Positions 53,217 through 64,000 of a stretch of DNA of 64,000 nt are shown here, in pieces. The translations under genes and the position numbers were made by a program. Every line of letters starts with the position of its first letter. Position 1 is the stretch's first letter. Origin of the DNA: Hydractinia symbiolongicarpus (taxonomy: Eukaryota; Cnidaria; Hydrozoa; Anthoathecata; Hydractiniidae); the NCBI RefSeq assembly GCF_029227915.1, contig NC_079875.1, positions 27,528,001 to 27,592,000 on the forward strand, in the 5' to 3' direction. The notes under the pieces were generated by a model, which saw only the letters and a list, made by a program, of their open reading frames with translations, ran no database searches and was not told where the DNA came from.

Positions 53217-54616
53217 TCGTCTCCTTTAAATACCTGGTTTATCAATTTTACAGATAAAATATATAAAGCCTGAGCCAAGGTTGTCGTCCCTAAATGACAA
53301 TTTTCTTGTATCAATAGGAAAAATCGCAAATACATAAAACTCGTCTGTTTTAAATGCCTGGTTTATCAATTTTAGGGACAAAATATAAGAACCTGAAACG
53401 AAATAGTTGAACCTAGTACAACTATCCTGCGTCAATTCGAAAAATTACAAACATATGAGATACTGGTCAATTTTAAATGCCTCGTTTATCAATTTTACGG
53501 CTGAAATATATAGAAACTGAGACGAGGTTGTCGTCCCAAAAGTGCAATTATCTTGTATCAATACGAAAAATCGCAAATATGTAACACTCGTCTCCTTTAA
53601 ATGCCTGGTTAATCAATTTTAAAGATAAAATATATAGAACCTGAGCCAAGGTTGTCGATCCTAAATGACAATTATCTTGTATCAATACGAAAAATCGCAA
53701 ATATGTATCACTCGTCTCTTTTAAATGCCTCGTTTATCAATTTTACGGCTAAAATATATAGAACCTGAGACGATGTTGTTGACCCTAACTGCTAATTATC
53801 TTGTATGAACACGAAAAATCGCAAATATATGAGACTAGTCACATTGAAATGCCTCGTTTATAAATTTTACGGCAATATTATATAGAACCTGGGACGAGGT
53901 TGTTAACCCTAAATAACAATTATCTTGTATCAATACAAAAATCGCAAATATATAACACTCGTCACTTTGAAATGCCTCGTTTATCAATTTTACGGCTAAA
54001 ATATATAGAATCTGGGACGAGGTTGTCGTCCCTAAACGACAATTACCCTGTATCAATACGAAAAATCGCAAATATATGAGACTAGTCACATTGAAATGCC
54101 TTGTTTATAAATTTTACGGCTATATTATATAGAACCTGGGACGAGGTTGTTGACCCTAAATGACAATTATCTTGTATCAATACAAAAATCGCAAATATAT
54201 AACACTCGTCTGTTTTAAATGCCTCGTTTATAAATTTTACGGCTATAATGTATAGAACCTGAGACAAGGTTGTCATCCCTAAATCACAATTTTCTTGCAT
54301 CAATACGAAAAATGGCAAATACATGGCACTCGTCACTTTGAATTGCCTCGTTTATCAATTCAACGGGCGAAATATATACAACCTGAGACAAGGTTGTCGT
54401 CCCTTATACAACCTGAGACAAGGTTGTCGTCCCTAAAGTGCAATTATCTTGTATCAATACGAAAAATCGCAAATATGTAACACTCGTCTCCTTTAAATAC
54501 CTGGTTTATTAAATTTACAGATAAAATATATAAAGCCTGAGCCAAGGTTGTCCTCCCTAAATGACAATTTTCTTGTATCAATACGAAAAATCGCAAATAT
54601 GTAACACTCGTCTCCT

Positions 54617-57600
54617 TTAAATACCTGGTTTATTAAATTTACAGATAAAATATATAAAGCCTGAGCCAAGGTTGTCGTCCCTAAATGACAATTTTCTTGT
54701 ATCAATACGAAAAATCGCAAATACATAAAACTTGTCTGTTTTAAATGCCTGGTTTATCAATTTTAGGGACAAAATATAAGAACCTGAAACGAAATAGTTG
54801 AGCCTAGTACAACTATCCTGCGTCAATTCGAAAAATTACAAACATATGAGATACTGGTCAATTTTAAATGCCTCGTTTATCAATTTTACGACGAAAACAT
54901 ATAGAACCTGAGACAAGGTTGTCGACCCTAAATGACAATTATCCTGTATCATTACGAAAAATCACAAATACATGACACTCGTCTCTTTGAAATGCCACGT
55001 TTATCAATTCCACGGCTAAGATATAAGACCGGAGACGAAGTTGTTGACCCTAAAGTACAATTATCATGTATCAATACAAAATGTCGGAAATATATGAGAC
55101 ACTCATCTCTTTTAAATGACTCGTTTATAGAATTTACGGCTAAAATATATAGAACCTGAAACGAGGTTGTCGTCCCTAAATGACAATTATCTTGCAACGA
55201 TACGAAAAATCGCAAATATGTAACACTCGTCTCTTTTAAATGCCTCGTTTATCAATTTTACGGCTAAAATATATAGAACCTGAGACGATGCTGTTGACCC
55301 TGAGTGACAATTATCTTGTATCAATACGAAAAATCGCCAATATGTAACACTCGTCTCTTTTAAATGCCTGGTTTATCAATTTTACGACTAAAATATATAG
55401 AACCTGAGCCAAGGTTGTCGTTCCTTAATGACAATTTTCTTGTCCCAATACGAAAAATTGCAAATATATAACGCTCGTCTCTTTTAAATGCCTCGTTTAT
55501 CAATTTTACGGCTAAAATATATAGAACCTGAGACGATGTTGTTGACCCTAACTGCTAATTATCTTGTATGAACACGAAAAATCGCAAATATATGAGACTA
55601 GTCACATTGAAATGCCTCGTTTATAAATTTTACGGCAATATTATATAGAACCTGGGACGAGGTTGTTGACCCTAAATGACAATTATCTTGTATCAATACA
55701 AAAATCGCAAATATATAACACTCGTCACTTTGAAATGCCTCGTTTATCAATTTTACGGCTATAATATATAGAACCTGGGACGAGGTTGTTGTCCCTAAAC
55801 TACAATTATCCCGTATCAATACGAAAAATCGCAAATATAAGAGACACTCGTCAATTTCAAAGTCCTCGTTTATCAATTTTACGGCTAAAATATATAGAAT
55901 CTGGGACGAGGTTGTCGTCCCTAAACTACAATTACCCTGTATCAATACGAAAAATCGCAAATATATGAGACTAGTCACATTGAATTGCCTCGTTTATCAA
56001 TTTTACGGCTGAAATATATAGAACCTGAGACAAGGTTGTCGTCCCTAAATTACAAATTTCTTGCATCAATACAAAAAATCGCAAATATATAACGCTCGTC
56101 TCTTTTACATGCCTCGTTTATCAATTTTACGTCTAAATTATATAGAACCTCAGACGAGGTTGTTTACCCTAAATGACAATTATCTTGTATCAATACGAAG
56201 AATTGCAAATGTATGAGACACTCGCCACTTTGAAATGCCTCGTTTATCAATTTTACGGCTGGAATGTATAGAAGCTGAGACGAGATTTTTGACCCTGAAT
56301 GACAATTATCTTGTATCAATACGAAAAATCGCAAATATATAACAGTCGTCTGTTTTAAATGCCTCGTTTATAAATTTTACGGCTAAAATATATAGAAACT
56401 GATACGAGGTTGTTGACCCTAAAGTACAATTATCTTGATCAATACGAAAAATCGCAAATACATGGCACACTTTCAAATGTCTCCTTTATCAATTTTACGG
56501 CTAAAATATATAGAAAGTTAGACGATGTTGTCGACCCTAAATGACAATTATCTTGTATTTATACGAAAAATCGCAAATACATGGCACACTTTGAAATGCC
56601 CCCTTTATCAATTCTGCGACTAAAATATATAGAACCTGAGACGAGGTTGTAGACCCTAAATGACAATTATCTTGTATCAATACGAAAAATCGCAAATACA
56701 TGGCACACTTTGAAATGCCCCCTTTATCAATTCTGCGACTAAAATATATGGAACCTGAGACAAGGTTGTCGTCCCTAAATGAAAATTATCTTATATCAGT
56801 ACGAAAAATGGCGAATATATAACACTCGTCTCTTTTAAATGCCTCGTTTATAAATTTTACGGCTAAAATATATAGAAACTGATACGAGGTTGTTGACCCT
56901 AAAGTACAGTTATCTTGATCAATACGAAAAATCGCAAATACATGGCACACTTTCAAATGTCTCCTTTATCAATTTTACGGCTAAAATATATAGAAAGTTA
57001 GACGATGTTGTCGACCCTAAATGACAATTATCTTGTATTTATACGAAAAATCGCAAATACATGGCACACTTTGAAATGCCCCCTTTATCAATTCTGCGAC
57101 TAAAATATATAGAACCTGAGACGAGGTTGTGGACCCTAAATGACAATTATCTTGTATCAATACGAAAAATTGCAAATATATAACACTTGTCTCTTTTAAA
57201 TGCCCTGTTTATCAATTATACGGCTAAAATATACAGAACCTGAGACAACGTTGTTGACCCTAAATGACAATTATCCTGTATCAACACGAAAAGTCGCAAA
57301 TACATGATACTCGTCACTTTGAAATGCCTCGTTTATTAATTTTACGGCTAAAATATATAGAACCTGAGACGAGGTTGTCGACCATAAAGGACAATTATCC
57401 TGTATCAATACGAAAAATTGCAAGTATATAACACTTGTCTCTTTTAAATGCCCTGTTTATCAATTATACGGCTAAAATATACAGAACCTGAGACAACGTT
57501 GTTGACCCTAAATGACAATTATCCTGTATCAATACAAAAAATCGCAAATATATGATACTCGCCACTTTGAAATGCCGCGGTTATCAATCTTACGACTAAA

Positions 57601-58417
57601 ATATGTAGAACCAGAGGCGTTGTTGACCCTAACGTACAATTATCTTTATCAATACGAAAAATCGCAAATACATGGCACACTTTGAAATGCCCCCTTTATC
57701 AATTATACGACTAAAATATATGGAACCTGAGAGGAGGTTGTCGTCCCTAAATAAAAATTATCTTGTATCAATACGAAAAATCGCAAATGTATAACACTCG
57801 TCTCTTTTAAATGCCTAGTTTCTCAATTTTACCACTAAAATATATGGATCCTGAGACAAGGTTGTCGTCCCTAAATGAAAATTATCTTGTATCAATACGA
57901 AAAATGGCGAATATATAACACTCGTCTCTTTTAAATGCCTCGTTTGTCAATTTTACGACTAAAATTTATGGAAACTGAGACGAGGTTGTCGTCCCTAAAT
58001 AAAAATTATCTTGTATCAACACGAAAAATCGCAAATATATAAAATTTGTCTTTTTTAAATGCCTTTCAGACGGCTAAAATATATAGAAACTTAGACGATG
58101 TTGTCGACCCTAAATGACAATTATCTTGTATTTATACGAAAAATCGCAAGTATATGACACTCGTCACTTTGAAATGCCTTGTTTATCAATTATACGGCTA
58201 AAATATACAGAACCTGAGACAACGTTGTTGACCCTAAATGACAATTTTCTTGTATCAATACGAAAAATTGCAAATATATAACGCTCGTCTCTTTTAAATG
58301 CCTCGTTTATCAATTTTACGGCTAAAATATATGGAACCTGAGACAAGGTTGTCGTCCCTAAAGTGCAATTATCTTGTATCAATACGAAAAATCGCAAATA
58401 TGTAACACTCGTCTCCT
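54617..58417. repeat. Higher-order satellite unit A (3,801 bp)
   Basis: Defined by the marker GAAATAGTTGAGCCTAGTAC at 54791 and 58592. It equals the 3,195-bp unit plus one extra ~126-bp monomer near 55840-55965 and a 480-bp (four-monomer) block present twice, from 56341 and from 56821. Confidence 0.85.
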
Positions 58418-61400
58418 TTAAATACCTGGTTTATCAAATTTACAGATAAAATATATAAAGCCTGAGCCAAGGTTGTCGTCCCTAAATGACAATTTTCTTG
58501 TATCAATACGAAAAATCGCAAATACATAAAACTCGTCTGTTTTAAATGCCTGGTTTATCAATTTTAGGGACAAAATATAAGAACCTGAAACGAAATAGTT
58601 GAGCCTAGTACAACTATCCTGCGTCAATTCGAAAAATTACAAACATATGAGATACTGGTCAATTTTAAATGCCTCGTTTATCAATTTTACGACGAAAACA
58701 TATAGAACCTGAGACAAGGTTGTCGACCCTAAATGACAATTATCCTGTATCATTACGAAAAATCACAAATACATGACACTCGTCTCTTTGAAATGCCACG
58801 TTTATCAATTCCACGGCTAAGATGTAAGACCGGAGACGAAGTTGTTGACCCTAAAGTACAATTATCATGTATCAATACAAAATGTCGGAAATATATGAGA
58901 CACTCATCTCTTTTAAATGACTCGTTTATAGAATTTACGGCTAAAATATATAGAACCTGAAACGAGGTTGTCGTCCCTAAATGACAATTATCTTGCAACG
59001 ATACGAAAAATCGCAAATATGTAACACTCGTCTCTTTTAAATGCCTCGTTTATCAATTTTACGGCTAAAATATATAGAACCTGAGACGATGTTGTTGACC
59101 CTGAGTGACAATTATCTTGTATCAATACGAAAAATCGCTAATATGTAACACTCGTCTCTTTTAAATGCCTGGTTTATCAATTTTACGACTAAAATATATA
59201 GAACCTGAGCCAAGGTTGTCGTTCCTTAATGACAATTTTCTTGTCCCAATACGAAAAATTGCAAATATATAACGCTCGTCTCTTTTAAATGCCTCGTTTA
59301 TCAATTTTACGGCTAAAATATATAGAACCTGAGACGATGTTGTTGACCCTAACTGCTAATTATCTTGTATGAACACGAAAAATCGCAAATATATGAGACT
59401 AGTCACATTGAAATGCCTCGTTTATAAATTTTACGGCAATATTATATAGAACCTGGGACGAGGTTGTTGCCCCTAAATGACAATTATCTTGTATCAATAC
59501 AAAAATCGCAAATATATAACACTCGTCACTTTGAAATGCCTCGTTTATCAATTTTACGGCTATAATATATAGAACCTGGGACGAGGTTGTTGTCCCTAAA
59601 CTACAATTACCCTGTATCAATACGAAAAATCGCAAATATATGAGACTAGTCACATTGAAATGCCTCGTTTATCAATTTTACGGCTGAAATATATAGAACC
59701 TGAGACAAGGTTGTCGTCCCTAAATTACAAATTTCTTGCATCAATACAAAAAATCGCAAATATATAACGCTCGTCTCTTTTACATGCCTCGTTTATCAAT
59801 TTTACGTCTAAATTATATAGCACCTCAGACGACGTTGTTTACCCTAAATGACAATTATCTTGTATCAATACGAAGAATTGCAAATGTATGAGACACTCGC
59901 CACTTTGAAATGCCTCGTTTATCAATTTTACGGCTGGAATGTATAGAAGCTGAGACGAGATTTTTGACCCTGAATGACAATTATCTTGTATCAATACGAA
60001 AAATCGCAAATATATAACAGTCGTCTGTTTTAAATGCCTCGTTTATAAATTTTACGGCTAAAATATATAGAAACTGATACGAGGTTGTTGACCCTAAAGT
60101 ACAGTTATCTTGATCAATACGAAAAATCGCAAATACATGGCACACTTTCAAATGTCTCCTTTATCAATTTTACGGCTAAAATATATAGAAAGTTAGACGA
60201 TGTTGTCGACCCTAAATGACAATTATCTTGTATTTATACGAAAAATCGCAAATACATGGCACACTTTGAAATGCCCCCTTTATCAATTCTGCGACTAAAA
60301 TATATAGAACCTGAGACGAGGTTGTGGACCCTAAATGACAATTATCTTGTATCAATACGAAAAATTGCAAATATATAACACTTGTCTCTTTTAAATGCCC
60401 TGTTTATCAATTATACGGCTAAAATATACAGAACCTGAGACAACGTTGTTGACCCTAAATGACAATTATCCTGTATCAACACGAAAAGTCGCAAATACAT
60501 GATACTCGTCACTTTGAAATGCCTCGTTTATTAATTTTACGGCTAAAATATATAGAACCTGAGACGAGGTTGTCGACCATAAAGGACAATTATCCTGTAT
60601 CAATACGAAAAATTGCAAGTATATAACACTTGTCTCTTTTAAATGCCCTGTTTATCAATTATACGGCTAAAATATACAGAACCTGAGACAACGTTGTTGA
60701 CCCTAAATGACAATTATCCTGTATCAATACAAAAAATCGCAAATATATGATACTCGCCACTTTGAAATGCCGCGGTTATCAATCTTACGACTAAAATATG
60801 TAGAACCAGAGGCGTTGTTGACCCTAACGTACAATTATCTTGATCAATACGAAAAATCGCAAATACATGGCACACTTTGAAATGCCCCCTTTATCAATTA
60901 TACGACTAAAATATATGGAACCTGAGAGGAGGTTGTCGTCCCTAAATAAAAATTATCTTGTATCAATACGAAAAATCGCAAATGTATAACACTCGTCTCT
61001 TTTAAATGCCTAGTTTCTCAATTTCACCACTAAAATATATGGATCCTGAGACAAGGTTGTCGTCCCTAAATGAAAATTATCTTGTATCAATACGAAAAAT
61101 GGCGAATATATAACACTCGTCTCTTTTAAATGCCTCGTTTGTCAATTTTACGACTAAAATTTATGGAAACTGAGACGAGGTTGTCGTCCCTAAATAAAAA
61201 TTATCTTGTATCAACACGAAAAATCGCAAATATATAAAATTTGTCTTTTTTAAATGCCTTTCAGACGGCTAAAATATATAGAAACTTAGACGATGTTGTC
61301 GACCCTAAATGACAATTATCTTGTATTTATACGAAAAATCGCAAGTATATGACACTCGTCACTTTGAAATGCCTTGTTTATCAATTATACGGCTAAAATA

Positions 61401-61612
61401 TACAGAACCTGAGACAACGTTGTTGACCCTAAATGACAATTTTCTTGTATCAATACGAAAAATTGCAAATATATAACGCTCGTCTCTTTTAAATGCCTCG
61501 TTTATCAATTTTACGGCTAAAATATATGGAACCTGAGACAAGGTTGTCGTCCCTAAAGTGCAATTATCTTGTATCAATACGAAAAATCGCAAATATGTAA
61601 CACTCGTCTCCT
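58418..61612. repeat. Higher-order satellite unit B (3,195 bp)
   Basis: The marker at 58592 recurs at 61787. Inspected stretches differ from unit C by only a few substitutions (for example at 58821 versus 62016). Confidence 0.9.
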
Positions 61613-64000
61613 TTAAATACCTGGTTTATCAAATTTACAGATAAAATATATAAAGCCTGAGCCAAGGTTGTCGTCCCTAAATGACAATTTTCTTGTATCA
61701 ATACGAAAAATCGCAAATACATAAAACTCGTCTGTTTTAAATGCCTGGTTTATCAATTTTAGGGACAAAATATAAGAACCTGAAACGAAATAGTTGAGCC
61801 TAGTACAACTATCCTGCGTCAATTCGAAAAATTACAAACATATGAGATACTGGTCAATTTTAAATGCCTCGTTTATCAATTTTACGACGAAAACATATAG
61901 AACCTGAGACAAGGTTGTCGACCCTAAATGACAATTATCCTGTATCATTACGAAAAATCACAAATACATGACACTCGTCTCTTTGAAATGCCACGTTTAT
62001 CAATTCCACGGCTAAGATATAAGACCGGAGACAAAGTTGTTGACCCTAAAGTACAATTATCATGTATCAATACAAAATGTCGGAAATATATGAGACACTC
62101 ATCTCTTTTAAATGACTCGTTTATAGAATTTACGGCTAAAATATATAGAACCTGAAACGAGGTTGTCGTCCCTAAATGACAATTATCTTGCAACGATACG
62201 AAAAATCGCAAATATGTAACACTCGTCTCTTTTAAATGCCTCGTTTATCAATTTTACGGCTAAAATATATAGAACCTGAGACGATGTTGTTGACCCTGAG
62301 TGACAATTATCTTGTATCAATACGAAAAATCGCTAATATGTAACACTCGTCTCTTTTAAATGCCTGGTTTATCAATTTTACGACTAAAATATATAGAACC
62401 TGAGCCAAGGTTGTCGTTCCTTAATGACAATTTTCTTGTCCCAATACGAAAAATTGCAAATATATAACGCTCGTCTCTTTTAAATGCCTCGTTTATCAAT
62501 TTTACGGCTAAAATATATAGAACCTGAGACGATGTTGTTGACCCTAACTGCTAATTATCTTGTATGAACACGAAAAATCGCAAATATATGAGACTAGTCA
62601 CATTGAAATGCCTCGTTTATAAATTTTACGGCAATATTATATAGAACCTGGGACGAGGTTGTTGCCCCTAAATGACAATTATCTTGTATCAATACAAAAA
62701 TCGCAAATATATAACACTCGTCACTTTGAAATGCCTCGTTTATCAATTTTACGGCTATAATATATAGAACCTGGGACGAGGTTGTTGTCCCTAAACTACA
62801 ATTACCCTGTATCAATACGAAAAATCGCAAATATATGAGACTAGTCACATTGAAATGCCTCGTTTATCAATTTTACGGCTGAAATATATAGAACCTGAGA
62901 CAAGGTTGTCGTCCCTAAATTACAAATTTCTTGCATCAATACAAAAAATCGCAAATATATAACGCTCGTCTCTTTTACATGCCTCGTTTATCAATTTTAC
63001 GTCTAAATTATATAGCACCTCAGACGAGGTTGTTTACCCTAAATGACAATTATCTTGTATCAATACGAAGAATTGCAAATGTATGAGACACTCGCCACTT
63101 TGAAATGCCTCGTTTATCAATTTTACGGCTGGAATGTATAGAAGCTGAGACGAGATTTTTGACCCTGAATGACAATTATCTTGTATCAATACGAAAAATC
63201 GCAAATATATAACAGTCGTCTGTTTTAAATGCCTCGTTTATAAATTTTACGGCTAAAATATATAGAAACTGATACGAGGTTGTTGACCCTAAAGTACAGT
63301 TATCTTGATCAATACGAAAAATCGCAAATACATGGCACACTTTCAAATGTCTCCTTTATCAATTTTACGGCTAAAATATATAGAAAGTTAGACGATGTTG
63401 TCGACCCTAAATGACAATTATCTTGTATTTATACGAAAAATCGCAAATACATGGCACACTTTGAAATGCCCCCTTTATCAATTCTGCGACTAAAATATAT
63501 AGAACCTGAGACGAGGTTGTGGACCCTAAATGACAATTATCTTGTATCAATACGAAAAATTGCAAATATATAACACTTGTCTCTTTTAAATGCCCTGTTT
63601 ATCAATTATACGACTAAAATATACAGAACCTGAGACAACGTTGTTGACCCTAAATGACAATTATCCTGTATCAACACGAAAAGTCGCAAATACATGATAC
63701 TCGTCACTTTGAAATGCCTCGTTTATTAATTTTACGGCTAAAATATATAGAACCTGAGACGAGGTTGTCGACCATAAAGGACAATTATCCTGTATCAATA
63801 CAAAATGTCGGAAATATATGAGACACTCATCTCTTTTAAATGACTCGTTTATAGAATTTACGGCTAAAATATATAGAACCTGAAACGAGGTTGTCGTCCC
63901 TAAATGACAATTATCTTGCAACGATACGAAAAATCGCAAATATGTAACACTCGTCTCTTTTAAATGCCTCGTTTATCAATTTTACGGCTAAAATATATAG
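61613..64000. repeat. Higher-order satellite unit C, with internal phase jump
   Basis: Follows unit B closely up to 63798. From 63799 (TACAAAATGTCGG) it matches 62071 onward instead of the expected continuation, a jump of 1,728 bases (about 14 monomers). Confidence 0.85.

Larger units (their letters stand above)
53217..64000. repeat. ~124-bp satellite array with higher-order structure
   Basis: About 10.8 kb, close to 87 monomers, continuing past the window end. The consensus monomer contains, in order, TTTAAATGCCTCGTTTATCA, GGCTAAAATATATAGAACCT, GAGACGAGGTTGTCGACCCT, AAATGACAATTATCTTGTAT and CAATACGAAAAATCGCAAAT. Spacing of TCGCAAAT is mostly 123-124 bases (for example 53571, 53695, 53819, 53942, 54066), with some shorter monomers. 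Neighbouring monomers differ considerably, whereas monomers 3,195 bases apart are almost identical, which is higher-order organisation. The open frames across it arise from the repeat and change phase with each 124-base unit. The location (centromere, subtelomere or interstitial) cannot be told from this window. Confidence 0.95.

Noticed and set aside
53226-63939. About twenty open frames of 60-126 codons in the satellite, some nearly identical
   Set aside because: They come from the 124-bp repeat itself, change phase each monomer, occur on both strands and have no domain. Their similarity is the repeat's.
53217-64000. CRISPR-like array
   Set aside because: Monomers are repetitive along their whole length with no unique spacers, and the organism is eukaryotic.

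Overview
This is a eukaryotic window, almost certainly from an invertebrate metazoan. The DNA is AT-rich, the recognisable genes carry GT-AG introns, and nearly every coding trace is a transposable-element protein. The mixture (DIRS-type tyrosine-recombinase retroelements, BEL/Pao, Tx1-like and R2-like LINEs, IS3EU-, ISL2EU-, Merlin-, piggyBac-, Tc1/mariner- and CACTA-type DNA elements, a tRNA-derived SINE, and a SAP/SWIM protein) resembles hydrozoan or other cnidarian genomes. That assignment is inference, because no host marker gene is present.

Layout. 0.5-9.4 kb: a full-length tRNA-derived SINE, then minus-strand fragments of a SAP/SWIM protein, a Merlin-like zinc ribbon, a DDE transposase, an R2-like LINE that lost its catalytic box, a Ty3/Gypsy integrase, and a decayed ISL2EU-type transposase gene carrying a perfect fold-back. 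9.5-15.4 kb: one minus-strand Tx1-like LINE with poly(A) tail, ORF2, tandem inter-ORF monomers and ORF1. 15.545-18.541 kb: a complete IS3EU-like DNA transposon with ~150-bp terminal inverted repeats and a 6-bp target duplication. It carries two convergent genes, a HECT E3 ubiquitin ligase and an integrase-type DDE transposase. 19.8-22.9 kb: a SINE fragment and a 3'-truncated BEL/Pao element. 24.9-39.8 kb: three minus-strand DIRS-like elements at different stages of decay, a 756-bp piggyBac-type MITE with TTAA ends, a zinc-finger pseudogene, and dispersed direct and inverted repeats. 41.3-43.3 kb: a DDE transposase fragment and a broken Tc1/mariner gene. 44.1-47.0 kb: a plus-strand R2-like LINE. 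47.1-50.5 kb: a multi-exon CACTA/EnSpm transposase interrupted only by what looks like one extra T in a T-run. 50.9-52.3 kb: an open two-exon gene joining a basic/leucine-zipper-like coiled coil to a protein-kinase domain. 53.2-64.0 kb: a ~124-bp satellite in 3,195-bp higher-order repeats, running off the window end.

The strongest candidates for something undescribed are (1) the IS3EU-like transposon with its own HECT ligase, (2) the basic-coiled-coil/kinase gene 0.4 kb downstream of a nearly intact CACTA transposase, with an in-phase potential splice from the upstream LINE into that transposase, and (3) the higher-order satellite. Nothing was searched against databases. Family names rest on motifs read from the sequence and on recalled family features.
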